Origin: Anderseniella sp.
GTDB lineage: Bacteria; Pseudomonadota; Alphaproteobacteria; Rhizobiales; Aestuariivirgaceae
Direction of reading: 5' to 3'
Assembly: GCA_028289645.1 (NCBI GenBank)
Contig: JANQOK010000017.1
Coordinates: 310,001 to 374,000 of the forward strand
Length of the DNA: 64,000 nucleotides
Under the pieces are notes generated by a model, which saw only the letters and a list, made by a program, of their open reading frames with translations, made no database searches and was not told the origin of the DNA. The translations under genes were made by a program, and so were the position numbers. Of the stretch, positions 45,609-53,819 are shown one piece after another (the stretch's first letter is position 1; each line of letters begins with the position of its first letter).

Positions 45609-46040
45609 CTACTGGACTCTTGTCCAGGTCTGTGAACCGCACAGAATAAGTGCAAAACAGCCCTCCACCTCCATGGTGGTGCGTTTCGGCTTCAGGTAGA
45701 GATCGTACACTTTGCCGTCTTCGGCATTGTACACGTAACCCCTGAGCTGGGAATCATCGTCCGGCTGCAGGCCGCTGATGATTGTCAGCCCGAGCAGTGG
45801 CCGGCCTCTCTGCGTGGCGTCAGGATTGTTGATGTCGGTCTTGGGCTGACCGTTTGCGTTGTTGGGTTCCCTGAGCCAGACCACGCGGCCGCACAAGGCG
45901 CCGCCGCACTGGGAAATCTCGATGTTGGATTGACCGTCCTCATCCGCCCATATGCCCAGGGCCCGCTGCGCTGGTTGCCCAACCGCAGTCTGCACTCCCG
46001 TGGCGAACAACAACACCAAACCTAGCAAAAACTTATTCAT
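45609..46040 (-). CDS. Exported DUF2147 protein
   Basis: A 143-residue secreted protein. The signal peptide is KFLLGLVLLFATGVQTAVG. The mature part matches DUF2147: ALGIWADEDGQSNIEISQCG, LCGRVVWLREPN, GYVYNAEDGKVYDLYLKPK. The frame is open further upstream but only the ATG at 46040 gives a signal peptide. Family function unknown. Confidence 0.85.
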   Translation of the reverse strand: MNKFLLGLVLLFATGVQTAVGQPAQRALGIWADEDGQSNIEISQCGGALCGRVVWLREPNNANGQPKTDINNPDATQRGRPLLGLTIISGLQPDDDSQLRGYVYNAEDGKVYDLYLKPKRTTMEVEGCFALILCGSQTWTRVQ

Positions 46041-46229
46041 CGTCGTAACTGCGCCGCTTTCGATACTTCTTCGATCAAGTCCACTACGATTGATCTGTGG
46101 CCACAGTAGGACAACTGTGGTGAACGTAATATGAAAACACCGGCCGACCGGTTTAAACTCTTGCACACCAGCACCGGGCCGATTAAACACTTTTGGCATC
46201 TGACAGGTGATCAGCCACGATCTCGTTGC

Positions 46230-46317
46230 GGAGGGGTGGCAGAGTGGTCGAATGCGGCGGTCTTGAAAACCGTTGGGCTTCACGGTCCCGGGGGTTCGAA
46301 TCCCTCCCCCTCCGCCA
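46230..46317 (+). tRNA. tRNA-Ser (anticodon TGA), CCA encoded
   Basis: Class II tRNA of 88 bases. Acceptor GGAGGGG pairs with CCCCTCC, then G and an encoded CCA. The anticodon loop CTTGAAA gives TGA at 46264-46266. A long GC-rich variable arm and the T-loop GTTCGAATC follow. The sequence downstream changes to accessory character, so the tRNA 3' end is a candidate attachment site. Confidence 0.96.
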
Positions 46318-46430
46318 ATAATGTTTATTTAAATATCTGAAATAAAACAATATTGTTTGGTTAAGTCACCTGTTAACCCCACATTTCAACCCACAACCGT
46401 CATTGAATTGGGCGCACCGCAAACCTGTCT

Positions 46431-46967
46431 CTATGTCTTGAAGTAAAGAGATGCTGCGGCGGCCAAGGCCAACATTCCCGGAACCGCCACATGCAGGCCG
46501 AACAGGATGGCAAAATTGAGCCACTTTGATTGCTTGGCTGCAATTTCTGAATCTATCGCATTCTGCATTACGAGACGGAGTTTGTCTGATGATTCTCCTC
46601 CCGTCTCATAGCGCACCCTGCGGGTTTGCGGGCTCTCTCCCGCAGGTGTATCGTTCAGCCAGTCGGTCGGGTCAAAGAGTGGGTTAGGTCTATTGCGGAT
46701 GTGATGTTCATGTGAGGTGTACAATCTCGCCTTGCGTTCGGATACCACATCATTGGACCAGTTGAGTCCGTGAACGACTGCAAGAAAGGCCAGCAGCCCT
46801 GCCAGCAGCCAGTAAACGTTCGTCGCAACCAGGTTGAAGCCGCGCAGCAGCGGCAATTGAGTTGGGTCTGTTTCTGTCCACACTACGATTAGAACAGTTG
46901 CTGCGAATACTGTCAGTGCGCGACTGGATGTCAGTGTTGGCCCGCTCAGAAGCTCTCCTACCTTCAT
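46431..46967 (-). CDS. Hypothetical membrane protein, 178 aa
   Basis: Unrecognised protein with three hydrophobic segments: ALTVFAATVLIVVWT near the N-terminus, YWLLAGLLAFLAVVHGL at about 52-68, and FAILFGLHVAVPGMLALAAA near the end. A polar, Arg-rich central loop separates the last two. It is the last gene of a set with four-base overlaps (GNAT, Cys-rich protein, this protein), so they are co-translated. Function unknown. Confidence 0.7.
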   Translation of the reverse strand: MKVGELLSGPTLTSSRALTVFAATVLIVVWTETDPTQLPLLRGFNLVATNVYWLLAGLLAFLAVVHGLNWSNDVVSERKARLYTSHEHHIRNRPNPLFDPTDWLNDTPAGESPQTRRVRYETGGESSDKLRLVMQNAIDSEIAAKQSKWLNFAILFGLHVAVPGMLALAAAASLYFKT

Positions 46968-47230
46968 TGCCGTACTCCTATAAAACTCGCATTCCCATAA
47001 GACCTATGCACCGGGCTGAACATCACCAGGAACCTGCGGCTCTTGCACTTGGGGCATTTCAGCACGTCATACAGCGCGGCGCTCTCGAACTGCGGTCCCA
47101 GGTGGTCAATCATCCTGTCCAAGTTCACAGACGTGTTGAAATAGCAATCAGGTGAATTGCTGCAGTTGAAGTGCAGGGTGTAGTTGCCGGGCAAATCGGC
47201 AAGGGTTCTGTTTGAGCCAATCACAGTCAT
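46964..47230 (-). CDS. Small Cys-containing protein with zinc-ribbon-like pattern
   Basis: An 88-residue protein starting MTVIGSNRTLADLPGNYTLH, chosen because it overlaps the GNAT stop by four bases (ATGA). Cysteines occur as CSNSPDC and later CPKCKSR, a plausible split zinc ribbon. I do not recognise the family. Tight overlaps with both neighbours argue for a shared role. Confidence 0.65.
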   Translation of the reverse strand: MTVIGSNRTLADLPGNYTLHFNCSNSPDCYFNTSVNLDRMIDHLGPQFESAALYDVLKCPKCKSRRFLVMFSPVHRSYGNASFIGVRQ

Positions 47231-47802
47231 GAATTTCGCAGGCGGCACCACTCGCCACGAGTGATTTCGAAGCCAGGGAAACGCCCGGCATAAGCTCGAA
47301 TGAGACCCAGATCTCTCATCCCGCATTTCCTCAGAACGCTCTGAGATGCCAAGTTCATTGGATCGGTTGTAGCAACGACGGAATTGAGATCCGTTTCAGT
47401 AAACGCAAACTCCAGCAAGCGATCACATGCCTCTGTAGCGTATCCCAGACCCCAGTGGCTCCGTTTGATCACATACCCAACCTCTATATCCCGGTCTGGC
47501 ATCTGATTGCTTTCCAGCAACTCGAACTCTGTGTCGTCAGCCTCTACTGGTAACGGCAACAAGAGCGCGTGCCCTAATTGTTCTTGGGAGGCCTTGTCAG
47601 TGAGACTCCAAATACCGATACACCCATTACCAGCTCGCTGAGTAACGACAGGCATCATTGCGGCGATCTTTTCTGCCGGTAGTGGTTCGCCGGTGATGTA
47701 CCGAGCTACTTGTGGATCGCTCCAGAGTGCCATCTCAAACTCCAGATCGTCATTGCTCAACGGTCGGTACAACAGTCGCTCGCTTTCGAAGCTCAGTTCC
47801 AT
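47227..47802 (-). CDS. GNAT acetyltransferase, RimJ/RimL-like
   Basis: A 191-residue acetyltransferase. Starts MELSFESERLLYRPLSNDDL behind TAAGGAT. Acetyl-CoA segment: EVGYVIKRSHWGLGYATEAC followed by DRLLEFAF and ASQSVLRKCGM, typical of the RimL-like GNAT branch. First gene of the three-gene overlapping set in this island. Substrate unknown. Confidence 0.82.
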   Translation of the reverse strand: MELSFESERLLYRPLSNDDLEFEMALWSDPQVARYITGEPLPAEKIAAMMPVVTQRAGNGCIGIWSLTDKASQEQLGHALLLPLPVEADDTEFELLESNQMPDRDIEVGYVIKRSHWGLGYATEACDRLLEFAFTETDLNSVVATTDPMNLASQSVLRKCGMRDLGLIRAYAGRFPGFEITRGEWCRLRNS

Positions 47803-47961
47803 ATCCTTAATTCCACACCACCGCCTTTGCGCCGATTCACTCACTGGCAAATTCACGATTCACCGTTGTCTTGGTTGCCGCCCTCCATAGCAATGTGCAC
47901 TGTGACTAGTCCCGAGCCAGCTTTCCGCGTCGTTGCGCACACTAGCACCGAAGCAAGCTCG

Positions 47962-48294
47962 TTAGCTGGCGTCATTCGGAGAAAAATAGAAAGTTGGACC
48001 TGGCTCCTGTGGACACCATCCCGCCTTGATAGCTTCCTTGATCCATATCGCAACATCTGACGGCACAACTGGTGTCACCGCATTTATCACTCCACCTGCA
48101 GCCATGTCTTGCGGATGTGGATAGCCAGTTTTCACCAGCAATGTTGCCCCACAACCATCAGCGTGCTCAATGGCGACATTGATCTCGCCAAATCCGAAGT
48201 CCGATTGACAATCAGTGGCCTTCCTCCGGATCAACCAACGATAGTCATCTTGATTGACTACAATTTTCCGGCTGCCTTTTTTGGGAATGGCCAT
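47962..48294 (-). CDS. Small hypothetical protein, 110 aa
   Basis: Begins MAIPKKGSRKIVVNQDDYRW with AAGGGG upstream. Proteins with this opening are scattered in many bacteria as conserved hypotheticals. It reads as a compact beta-rich fold ending in an amphipathic helix (DVAIWIKEAIKAGWCPQEPG). No catalytic motif is visible. It lies just downstream of the SRAP gene on the same strand (13 bp gap). Confidence 0.7.
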   Translation of the reverse strand: MAIPKKGSRKIVVNQDDYRWLIRRKATDCQSDFGFGEINVAIEHADGCGATLLVKTGYPHPQDMAAGGVINAVTPVVPSDVAIWIKEAIKAGWCPQEPGPTFYFSPNDAS

Positions 48295-48307
48295 GCGTTG
48301 TTACCCC

Positions 48308-48973
48308 TTACCTTTCTTGATCATCGTCTTTGCCTCCTTCCAGTGCAATATGCATTCTGTCCCCATCAAACGGCCTAAGCAGCCCCGCCGCTTCATCCGG
48401 CGTTCCAATCAGCCAGTTGTCGTAATCGTCTGCGTCCAGTATCACCGGCATGCGGCTGGGATGAATGGGTTTCACAACTTCATTCGGCGTTGTCGTCATC
48501 ATTGAGTAGACGTTCATCTCGCGAAGCTCGCCCCTATAGTTGCCTTTCCAGGTGCGCCAGATACCGGCGAAGGCAAACGGCGGTCGTGGTTCGTCTCCCT
48601 TCATTGCAAACCACACAACCGTCTTGTGTCCGTTCTCGTCTCGGTTCTTAGGGTGATATTCTGCAAAGCTGCTGGCCGGTATCAGGCAACGGCGTTCCTC
48701 GAATGAGGATTTCCAAAACCTTGAGGACGTGGCCTTGTCGTCTCTGGTGTTGTTGACAACCTTCGGGGCCTTGTCGCGCTGAGGGAGAATAAAACCCCAA
48801 TGCATCATGGACAGTTCGCGTTCGCCATCCACCTGCCGAACGACCGGAGCGCCGTAAGCTGGGAAAATGGCAGGCAGTAACGGAAAGTTACCGGCACTCG
48901 CATCAACCACAGTGACACCAAAAAGGTTGCGGATCGCCTCAACGTTAGTGGTGATGCTGTATAGATTACACAT
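48308..48973 (-). CDS. SRAP-domain protein (YedK/HMCES family)
   Basis: A 221-residue SOS-response-associated peptidase family protein. Members crosslink to abasic sites in single-stranded DNA through Cys2. The start is fixed by that residue: Met-Cys-Asn-Leu-Tyr at 48973. Further family residues: Asn and Arg in VVNNTRDDKA, Glu in PASSFAEYHP, and His in IHPSRMPVIL. Typical of both chromosomes and mobile elements. Followed by a small hypothetical gene. Confidence 0.9.
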   Translation of the reverse strand: MCNLYSITTNVEAIRNLFGVTVVDASAGNFPLLPAIFPAYGAPVVRQVDGERELSMMHWGFILPQRDKAPKVVNNTRDDKATSSRFWKSSFEERRCLIPASSFAEYHPKNRDENGHKTVVWFAMKGDEPRPPFAFAGIWRTWKGNYRGELREMNVYSMMTTTPNEVVKPIHPSRMPVILDADDYDNWLIGTPDEAAGLLRPFDGDRMHIALEGGKDDDQER

Positions 48974-49008
48974 AAACTCAGGCTGACACAGCAACGGACA
49001 AGTCGGCA

Positions 49009-49704
49009 ATGGATAGTTCACAAGATGCAGAACTGCTTGCGGCGATCAAGCATGACCTTCCTAAATTTCCAGACCAAGTGATTGAGACTTGGTTGTTGCC
49101 AATCGCCTCAGAAGGATATGGCTGGCCTCCAAATCAAATTGAGCAAGACGATTGGCTATTTGTCTTACATGCAAAGTCACTAGACTACTGGCAGCAGACA
49201 ACGTGGGCTCTAACGTCAACAACACTGGAATTGAACGAATTCACTGACTTGGATCAAAAAACAATTGTGGAACTGTTCCAAGCTCACGTTGAGGGCAAAC
49301 AGAACGCCTTCAGCGCGATAACAAACGGTGCTCAAAGGATAGAGTCGGCATACAAATTTCTTTGTCAAAAAGGCGTGTTGCCGGTTCCTGTTGTAGTTAC
49401 GGAGACTGAAGGAGGCCTAATACTAACTGACGGCAATCATCGTGTTGTCGCCTTGACGATGCTCAGACATGTTTTCCGAGATGACAGTCAACAAGATTTT
49501 TTTGGCGAACAAAACTGTAGGCTTCCAGAGAAGCTACAGCCAGCATGGATATACACCCCACCCAGTGATGGCGATTACAACCCTCACCCCTTTACCGCTG
49601 CTTCGGAAGTAACTGCCAGGCTAATGCGTGAATTTGCGGACATCCAGCCCGTCAGGAAACGCAAGCCCTTAAAAGTGCCAATTCGAAAGAACAAACCGGA
49701 TTGA
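49009..49704 (+). CDS. Hypothetical protein with ParB-like DGNHR motif
   Basis: A 231-residue protein. The segment VVTETEGGLILTDGNHRVVA (about 128-147) followed by LTMLRH resembles the ParB/sulfiredoxin-type nucleotide-binding motif (D-G-x-H-R). The C-terminus is strongly basic (RKRKPLKVPIRKNK). No HTH is visible. The gene is noticeably AT-richer than the core region. It is divergent from the SRAP gene with 35 bases between starts. Function unknown. Confidence 0.6.
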   Translation: MDSSQDAELLAAIKHDLPKFPDQVIETWLLPIASEGYGWPPNQIEQDDWLFVLHAKSLDYWQQTTWALTSTTLELNEFTDLDQKTIVELFQAHVEGKQNAFSAITNGAQRIESAYKFLCQKGVLPVPVVVTETEGGLILTDGNHRVVALTMLRHVFRDDSQQDFFGEQNCRLPEKLQPAWIYTPPSDGDYNPHPFTAASEVTARLMREFADIQPVRKRKPLKVPIRKNKPD

Positions 49705-49763
49705 CGCAATGAGTTTGCACAGAGAATCGTGCAGGATGTAGACCTCTAACAAGGAGCGACAAA

Positions 49764-50018
49764 ATGTTTGAACAAAACCCCCTTCAACCACCCACCGGTG
49801 TGAACGCCTTGCCACCAGTGGCCCGCATCGAAGGTGCAATGTTCTTGCCAGACAAAACCCCTAAAGAATCTTGGGCGACATTGCAGTATTCAGATGATAA
49901 GGGACAACTACATCAGCTAAACGTTCCATTCTTGGACGCCATGTATCTCTTGAATCTGCTTAAGGGAATGCAGGCTCAATCTGGTTTCAAAATGCCAGAC
50001 GATCCATTTGCCTCATAA
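49764..50018 (+). CDS. Small hypothetical protein, 84 aa
   Basis: Starts MFEQNPLQPPTGVNALPPVA behind AAGGAG. The second half (ATLQYSDDKGQLHQLNVPFL followed by DAMYLLNLLKGMQ) suggests a small alpha/beta protein. Unrecognised. Good ribosome site and coding-like composition support it. Confidence 0.6.
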   Translation: MFEQNPLQPPTGVNALPPVARIEGAMFLPDKTPKESWATLQYSDDKGQLHQLNVPFLDAMYLLNLLKGMQAQSGFKMPDDPFAS

Positions 50019-50178
50019 GAGATTGCAGCATTTTGCGCCAGAAAAAGAGGACGACGTTTCTGCCGAAGGAAACGAGTCAATTGACCTCTCTGTGAGCAGA
50101 AGCCAAAGACTGAAATCGGACATTGAGGTTCCGCCAATCCTTCGGGATTTCCTCTGGGACAAGTGGAAACAGGAATGA
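50008..50178 (+). CDS. Possible small overlapping gene (TTG start), 56 aa
   Basis: In the +1 frame relative to the previous gene a protein-like frame runs past its stop: LQHFAPEKEDDVSAEGNESI and SDIEVPPILRDFLWDKWKQE at its end. Only TTG starts exist (50008 or 50023) and no good ribosome site is seen at the right distance. It could be translated by coupling, by frameshift from the 84-residue gene, or be the end of a longer gene broken by an indel. Confidence 0.35.
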   Translation: MPHKRLQHFAPEKEDDVSAEGNESIDLSVSRSQRLKSDIEVPPILRDFLWDKWKQE

Positions 50179-50283
50179 CGGCTCAACACCGCGAGAACGT
50201 CAATGCATGGTTTGTGAGCAATGGCTTTGCGAAATATACTTTTGCTGTTTTGTGATCCACTTCTGCTAGCATCATTGGATGCA

Positions 50284-51078
50284 TCAGTTAGTGGATGGTT
50301 CAAACTTCAGGTAGCGAGGTTCATATTTCTTGAATGAAGCACTATCATAAAAATGCGCTGGGAGTATAAATCGCTCTCCATTCACCAGCATATCGTATTC
50401 CTCAACCATGAGCTTTCCTGCAGCCGCGTAACACTCAGTGACAAATTCACTACATATTGCGCGATCGGCCGGTTTTCCATGCCACCTTTCATCTGGATTA
50501 ACGGAGCAATTGGACGCTCCCACGTAGTCGTATTTGGTCCCTCCGACAGCTCCACGCAGCAATGCGTATCTTGCAATCCGCTGGAGAAGCAACGAGGGTG
50601 TGTCAATCCCGATATCGTCTTGGGGAAATTCGTACCGCAGTACCATCAAGTTGTATTCAGTCGAATAGGCCGTTAAAGGACGCACTTGTATGCCTGCTGG
50701 TATGACATCGTCGGGCTCGTCCGCTTCCGCGCTTTTCAACTTGGTTGGGACTGCCTGAGTTTCCACCACAAACATGTTGCCGACGTAGAGCATTACGTGG
50801 CTCCAGTAGGATGCCTCGGGGCTGCAACGATGTCTCTTTTGAACAGCTGGGATCGGGCTTGAAACCGGATCGCCATTTCCTTTGATCTGGCGGGATAAAA
50901 TCAGGTCTCCGGCCAATAGATGCTCATGGTCTACGATGTATGCTTCACTGTATTTTCGAGCTTGAGCTAAAGCACTCTCAAAGTGCGGCCCGGTACCGGT
51001 GCAAAGTTCAAGTGCTGCTTCTGTTATTATGCCAGAACACTCGCGCGACGGAAATGTCGTTTCAACTTTTCGATCCAC
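50284..51078 (-). CDS. Permuted NlpC/P60-type (YiiX-like) cysteine hydrolase
   Basis: A 264-residue protein with GTG start at 51078. The N-terminal GDLILSRQ and SHVMLYVGNMFVVETQA carry the His of the permuted papain-like fold. The C-terminal ICSEFVTECYAAAGKLM carries the candidate catalytic Cys. This order (His before Cys) is that of the YiiX/YebB-type permuted NlpC/P60 amidases, which cut peptides, lipids or amides. No signal peptide is seen, so it is probably cytoplasmic. Isolated on the minus strand. Confidence 0.65.
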   Translation of the reverse strand: MDRKVETTFPSRECSGIITEAALELCTGTGPHFESALAQARKYSEAYIVDHEHLLAGDLILSRQIKGNGDPVSSPIPAVQKRHRCSPEASYWSHVMLYVGNMFVVETQAVPTKLKSAEADEPDDVIPAGIQVRPLTAYSTEYNLMVLRYEFPQDDIGIDTPSLLLQRIARYALLRGAVGGTKYDYVGASNCSVNPDERWHGKPADRAICSEFVTECYAAAGKLMVEEYDMLVNGERFILPAHFYDSASFKKYEPRYLKFEPSTN

Positions 51079-51113
51079 GCCTGTCCCGCCGGTAAATTGA
51101 GCTCAATTATGAC

Positions 51114-51560
51114 TTAAGCCGCCTCCACCGTTGTAGCGCTCAATGCTTCAGGGCCTATTGTAGCTTTCCCGGACACGCGCTTATTGGGTTGGAGTCGACC
51201 AACACCATTCATTACTTTGATTCTACCAACAGTGTCATGCGAAATTACAACATACTTCCTGCCGGAAATAGGTTGATCAAGTTTTACGAAGGCGGAACAT
51301 CCGTCAGGAGTGGTTGAACTGATTACCCCAGAATAATCGAGAAGGTTGCGTGCCATGGTAGGAGCCTCTGTAATAGGACGCGCCGACTTGATGCTGTTGC
51401 GATACTGCAGATTCGAGTCAGCTTGCGACTTCATGTACGGACCTTTCACCACGGATGTCAAATATTTGGACCGACGCAATAGTCGTCCGAATCCAGTAAA
51501 GGATTGGTTTAGCGAGAAAAACGCCTTATTTTTCATAGCTTTACGCATTTCACACGTCAT
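51114..51560 (-). CDS. Hypothetical protein, start uncertain
   Basis: The C-terminal 80 residues (from MARNLLDYSG at 51356, which has AGAGG nine bases upstream) look like a compact beta-rich domain: SAFVKLDQPISGRKYVVISH, DTVGRIKVMNGVGRLQPNKR. The upstream part to 51560 is open but less protein-like. Either start is possible. Function unknown. Confidence 0.5.
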   Translation of the reverse strand: MTCEMRKAMKNKAFFSLNQSFTGFGRLLRRSKYLTSVVKGPYMKSQADSNLQYRNSIKSARPITEAPTMARNLLDYSGVISSTTPDGCSAFVKLDQPISGRKYVVISHDTVGRIKVMNGVGRLQPNKRVSGKATIGPEALSATTVEAA

Positions 51561-51664
51561 CCACAAGTCAGATGTTTTTGATCCTATCAACTGAAAGTGT
51601 CAGACAATAAGGCGTCCTTTACGGCTGAATGTTGTGTCAGGTCACTTCACTGTTGCTCCCTACC

Positions 51665-51883
51665 CTAGTTCGCAGCCTTGCCTGTCCGCAGTACCTGCGT
51701 TGCTGCGTCCATCAGCTCTGCGACCTCCAACGGCAATGCGGTTTGTGGCTCGCCTCGCAGTGTCCGATAGTGTGGTGCACTGGTTGCCAGCACTTCCATA
51801 AGGAATGCCAAGCGGTGAACCCTCGGCGTGTTGTTCCATGCTCGGCGAAGGCGCACCAGTTGGCGGGTCGACTGGCCAGTCAT
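51665..51883 (-). CDS. Small hypothetical protein, 72 aa
   Basis: Starts MTGQSTRQLVRLRRAWNNTP, overlapping the previous stop by four bases (ATGA). Predicted mostly helical, basic at the N-terminus. It is the last of a packed minus-strand series of small genes (53819 to 51665). Unrecognised. Confidence 0.55.
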   Translation of the reverse strand: MTGQSTRQLVRLRRAWNNTPRVHRLAFLMEVLATSAPHYRTLRGEPQTALPLEVAELMDAATQVLRTGKAAN

Positions 51884-52200
51884 AGGTAATTCACCCCCTC
51901 CGTATCTGTGCAGATTTCCCGCTCATCATCTGCGCTGCCGTCCAAGTCCGAGTCAGCGTCTGCATCCCAGTGCGTGATGCAATCAAACAGGTGACGCGGA
52001 ATGTCTGCCGATACCCTGACAGTGCGAACTGGCGGGTTGTGATTGATTGATGCGGGAACCATGACACGCGGTTGGTGTACGCACCCGGCGTCATCAACAT
52101 GCAGGTGGTCAATGAGCGTATGCAGTATGGCAACCGCCTGTTGGGTTGCATGTGCGCGGCGTTCAGCGTCAGCAGTTGGTTTTGGTTTCTTGGCTATCAT
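51880..52200 (-). CDS. Small hypothetical protein, 106 aa
   Basis: Starts MIAKKPKPTADAERRAHATQ, sharing one base with the upstream stop (TAATG). A basic helical N-terminus is followed by a region with several His, Cys and Asp (LIDHLHVDDAGCVHQPRV) and an acidic tail (DADADSDLDGSADDE). Unrecognised member of the packed small-gene series. Confidence 0.55.
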   Translation of the reverse strand: MIAKKPKPTADAERRAHATQQAVAILHTLIDHLHVDDAGCVHQPRVMVPASINHNPPVRTVRVSADIPRHLFDCITHWDADADSDLDGSADDEREICTDTEGVNYL

Positions 52201-52592
52201 TACTGTCCGCCTGTGCTGATTGATTGCTCGTCAGCCCACTTGTGGAATGACTGCGGGTCCATGCCACGCGATTGAGCTTCCAACACGTCGAGTGACTTGC
52301 CGGTGCTGGTTGCGATGGCAAGCAGCAGGTCTAGGCGAAAGTCATCATCTACGCCGGGGCTTTCGTGCAGGCCGTGAAACAGTTTCTCATGGACTTCAAA
52401 AACTTGCGTTGTCCGTCTCTTGATTTCACTGGAGACCATGAAAAGAACGCCCGTGTCTGCGTAGTCTTTCATGGACTTCGCAATGCGATCCAACACATCG
52501 GCCAAAGTCTCTATTTCACCGATTGGATTCTCCATGTTGGAAGCTGCTTCGAATAATTCGCTACGCTGTTTGTCTGTAATGAATCTGGTCAT
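52200..52592 (-). CDS. Small hypothetical protein, 130 aa
   Basis: Starts MTRFITDKQRSELFEAASNM with AAAGAGG upstream. Largely helical (ADVLDRIAKSMKDYADTG; EIKRRTTQVFEVHEKLFHGL). Such proteins accompany mobile-element gene cassettes in alphaproteobacteria. No catalytic motif. Unrecognised. Confidence 0.6.
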   Translation of the reverse strand: MTRFITDKQRSELFEAASNMENPIGEIETLADVLDRIAKSMKDYADTGVLFMVSSEIKRRTTQVFEVHEKLFHGLHESPGVDDDFRLDLLLAIATSTGKSLDVLEAQSRGMDPQSFHKWADEQSISTGGQ

Positions 52593-52655
52593 GACCGGCC
52601 TCTTTCAGTTTCAAAGTTGGTGAATTGCCCGAGCCGCCGCGCAGGCAGTGACGTG

Positions 52656-53102
52656 TCAATCTGCTGGCTGGGCTGGTGCTGTCTCTTTGAGAACTTCTCT
52701 GACGATGTTCCGGACGTTGGCATTTGCCGCGTTCTCATTCTCGGCAATCATCTGCAGGCCATCCAGAACGCGCAAAACAATCTTGTCCAGACCGGCTTGG
52801 CCTTGAAGGATTTTGCTTGAGGTTGGCAAATTTGTCTGCAGCTTTTTCCAGTCCTCAAGCGTGCTAATCGCAGCGCCAAGCGTCATTGGTGGAAACGCCT
52901 GATGCATCGCAAACCTAATGCGGTCCCGTTTCCGCTTCTCCGCTTGTGCAGCTTCCTCGACTTGTGCTTTCTGCAATTCGGCAACGCGGTCAGCATCAAC
53001 ACGCGCTTTCTTTTCGCGGCGCGCATTTAGGCCAATGGTTGGCGTGTCTTTGGTCACATGCTCTTGCAAATCTCTCTCAATAATTTCGCTGTCAGTAGTC
53101 AT
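52656..53102 (-). CDS. Small hypothetical coiled-coil protein, 148 aa
   Basis: Starts MTTDSEIIERDLQEHVTKDT behind GGAGG at eight bases, which decides the start. Residues 30-70 form a charged, Ala/Glu/Lys/Arg-rich coiled coil (KKARVDADRVAELQKAQVEE). The C-terminal helix NVRNIVREVLKETAP resembles the end of the next upstream gene product (IRAVVTEVLTEMG), so the two may be distant paralogues. Unrecognised. Confidence 0.6.
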   Translation of the reverse strand: MTTDSEIIERDLQEHVTKDTPTIGLNARREKKARVDADRVAELQKAQVEEAAQAEKRKRDRIRFAMHQAFPPMTLGAAISTLEDWKKLQTNLPTSSKILQGQAGLDKIVLRVLDGLQMIAENENAANANVRNIVREVLKETAPAQPAD

Positions 53103-53137
53103 GGTATAGGCCTCCGTTTCCATGATTGAAGTGAGTG

Positions 53138-53398
53138 TCAGGCTGTTGGAGTAATGCCCATTTCGGTAAGAACCTCCGTCACAACAGCGCGGATGCTGGC
53201 CAAGTCCATCTTGGTCAAAGTCTGTCTGTCGCGATCCCATCCATCTGGAAACAGGTCCTCCAGCTTCGCTCTTATCCTTGCCTGCTCTGGATTGAGGTCA
53301 GGGTAACGTTCCTCAGGGGTCTTGGTACGTTGTGAGCGTTTTCTTTTTTCAACCAGTTTGAGATTGGGAACTACTGTGTCAGGTGTTTTCTTTGCCAT
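53138..53398 (-). CDS. Small hypothetical protein, 86 aa
   Basis: Starts MAKKTPDTVVPNLKLVEKRK behind AGGAG at seven bases. Basic N-terminus, then ERYPDLNPEQARIRAKLEDL and a C-terminal helix MDLASIRAVVTEVLTEMG similar to that of the neighbouring 148-residue protein. Unrecognised. Confidence 0.6.
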   Translation of the reverse strand: MAKKTPDTVVPNLKLVEKRKRSQRTKTPEERYPDLNPEQARIRAKLEDLFPDGWDRDRQTLTKMDLASIRAVVTEVLTEMGITPTA

Positions 53399-53441
53399 AT
53401 GCGGCTCCTGCTGTGAGGGTGGAACTTTGCTCTGAAGCGAT

Positions 53442-53819
53442 TCACTCTGCAGCGATGGCTTCCCCGTCCCGCTCGGCACAGGGTGTGCTTTTAGCAGCAA
53501 GGGTGGTATCGGCTGGCTGGTATGAGAGCGGGGAAGTGACAAGCCCCATTTGCTCGCAGAGTTGCAAAACAGACGTGGCAATTTCAAAACCGCTGGCGTC
53601 CTGAAACTCAGCGGTGTGGCAGAAAAGCATCACTGCCAGTTTAGCCTTCACGTCACCTAGGCTGATGACTGGAGCAGCCAGAATAGCATCTTGCATAGGC
53701 TCTATTGACCTGCAGCGAAGGGTCAGTTCCCCATCGCCGTCTGAGGCTTCAATGCGGTCCCGCAAGACCACGTAGCCATCAAGCATTTCTGCTGCTGTTG
53801 TTGGTGGGTTCCTTGGCAT
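53442..53819 (-). CDS. Small hypothetical protein, 125 aa
   Basis: Starts MPRNPPTTAAEMLDGYVVLR behind GAGGAG. Mostly helical with one potential hydrophobic helix (AKLAVMLFCHTAEF). First clear gene of the minus-strand series. The 330 bases upstream to the next gene hold only a weak GTG frame (53901-54053) with AGGAG in front, which I do not call. Unrecognised. Confidence 0.58.
   Translation of the reverse strand: MPRNPPTTAAEMLDGYVVLRDRIEASDGDGELTLRCRSIEPMQDAILAAPVISLGDVKAKLAVMLFCHTAEFQDASGFEIATSVLQLCEQMGLVTSPLSYQPADTTLAAKSTPCAERDGEAIAAE

Noticed and set aside
46290-46317. Second attachment-site copy inside the window
   Set aside because: The tRNA-Ser 3' end was looked for to the right and no matching repeat was seen.
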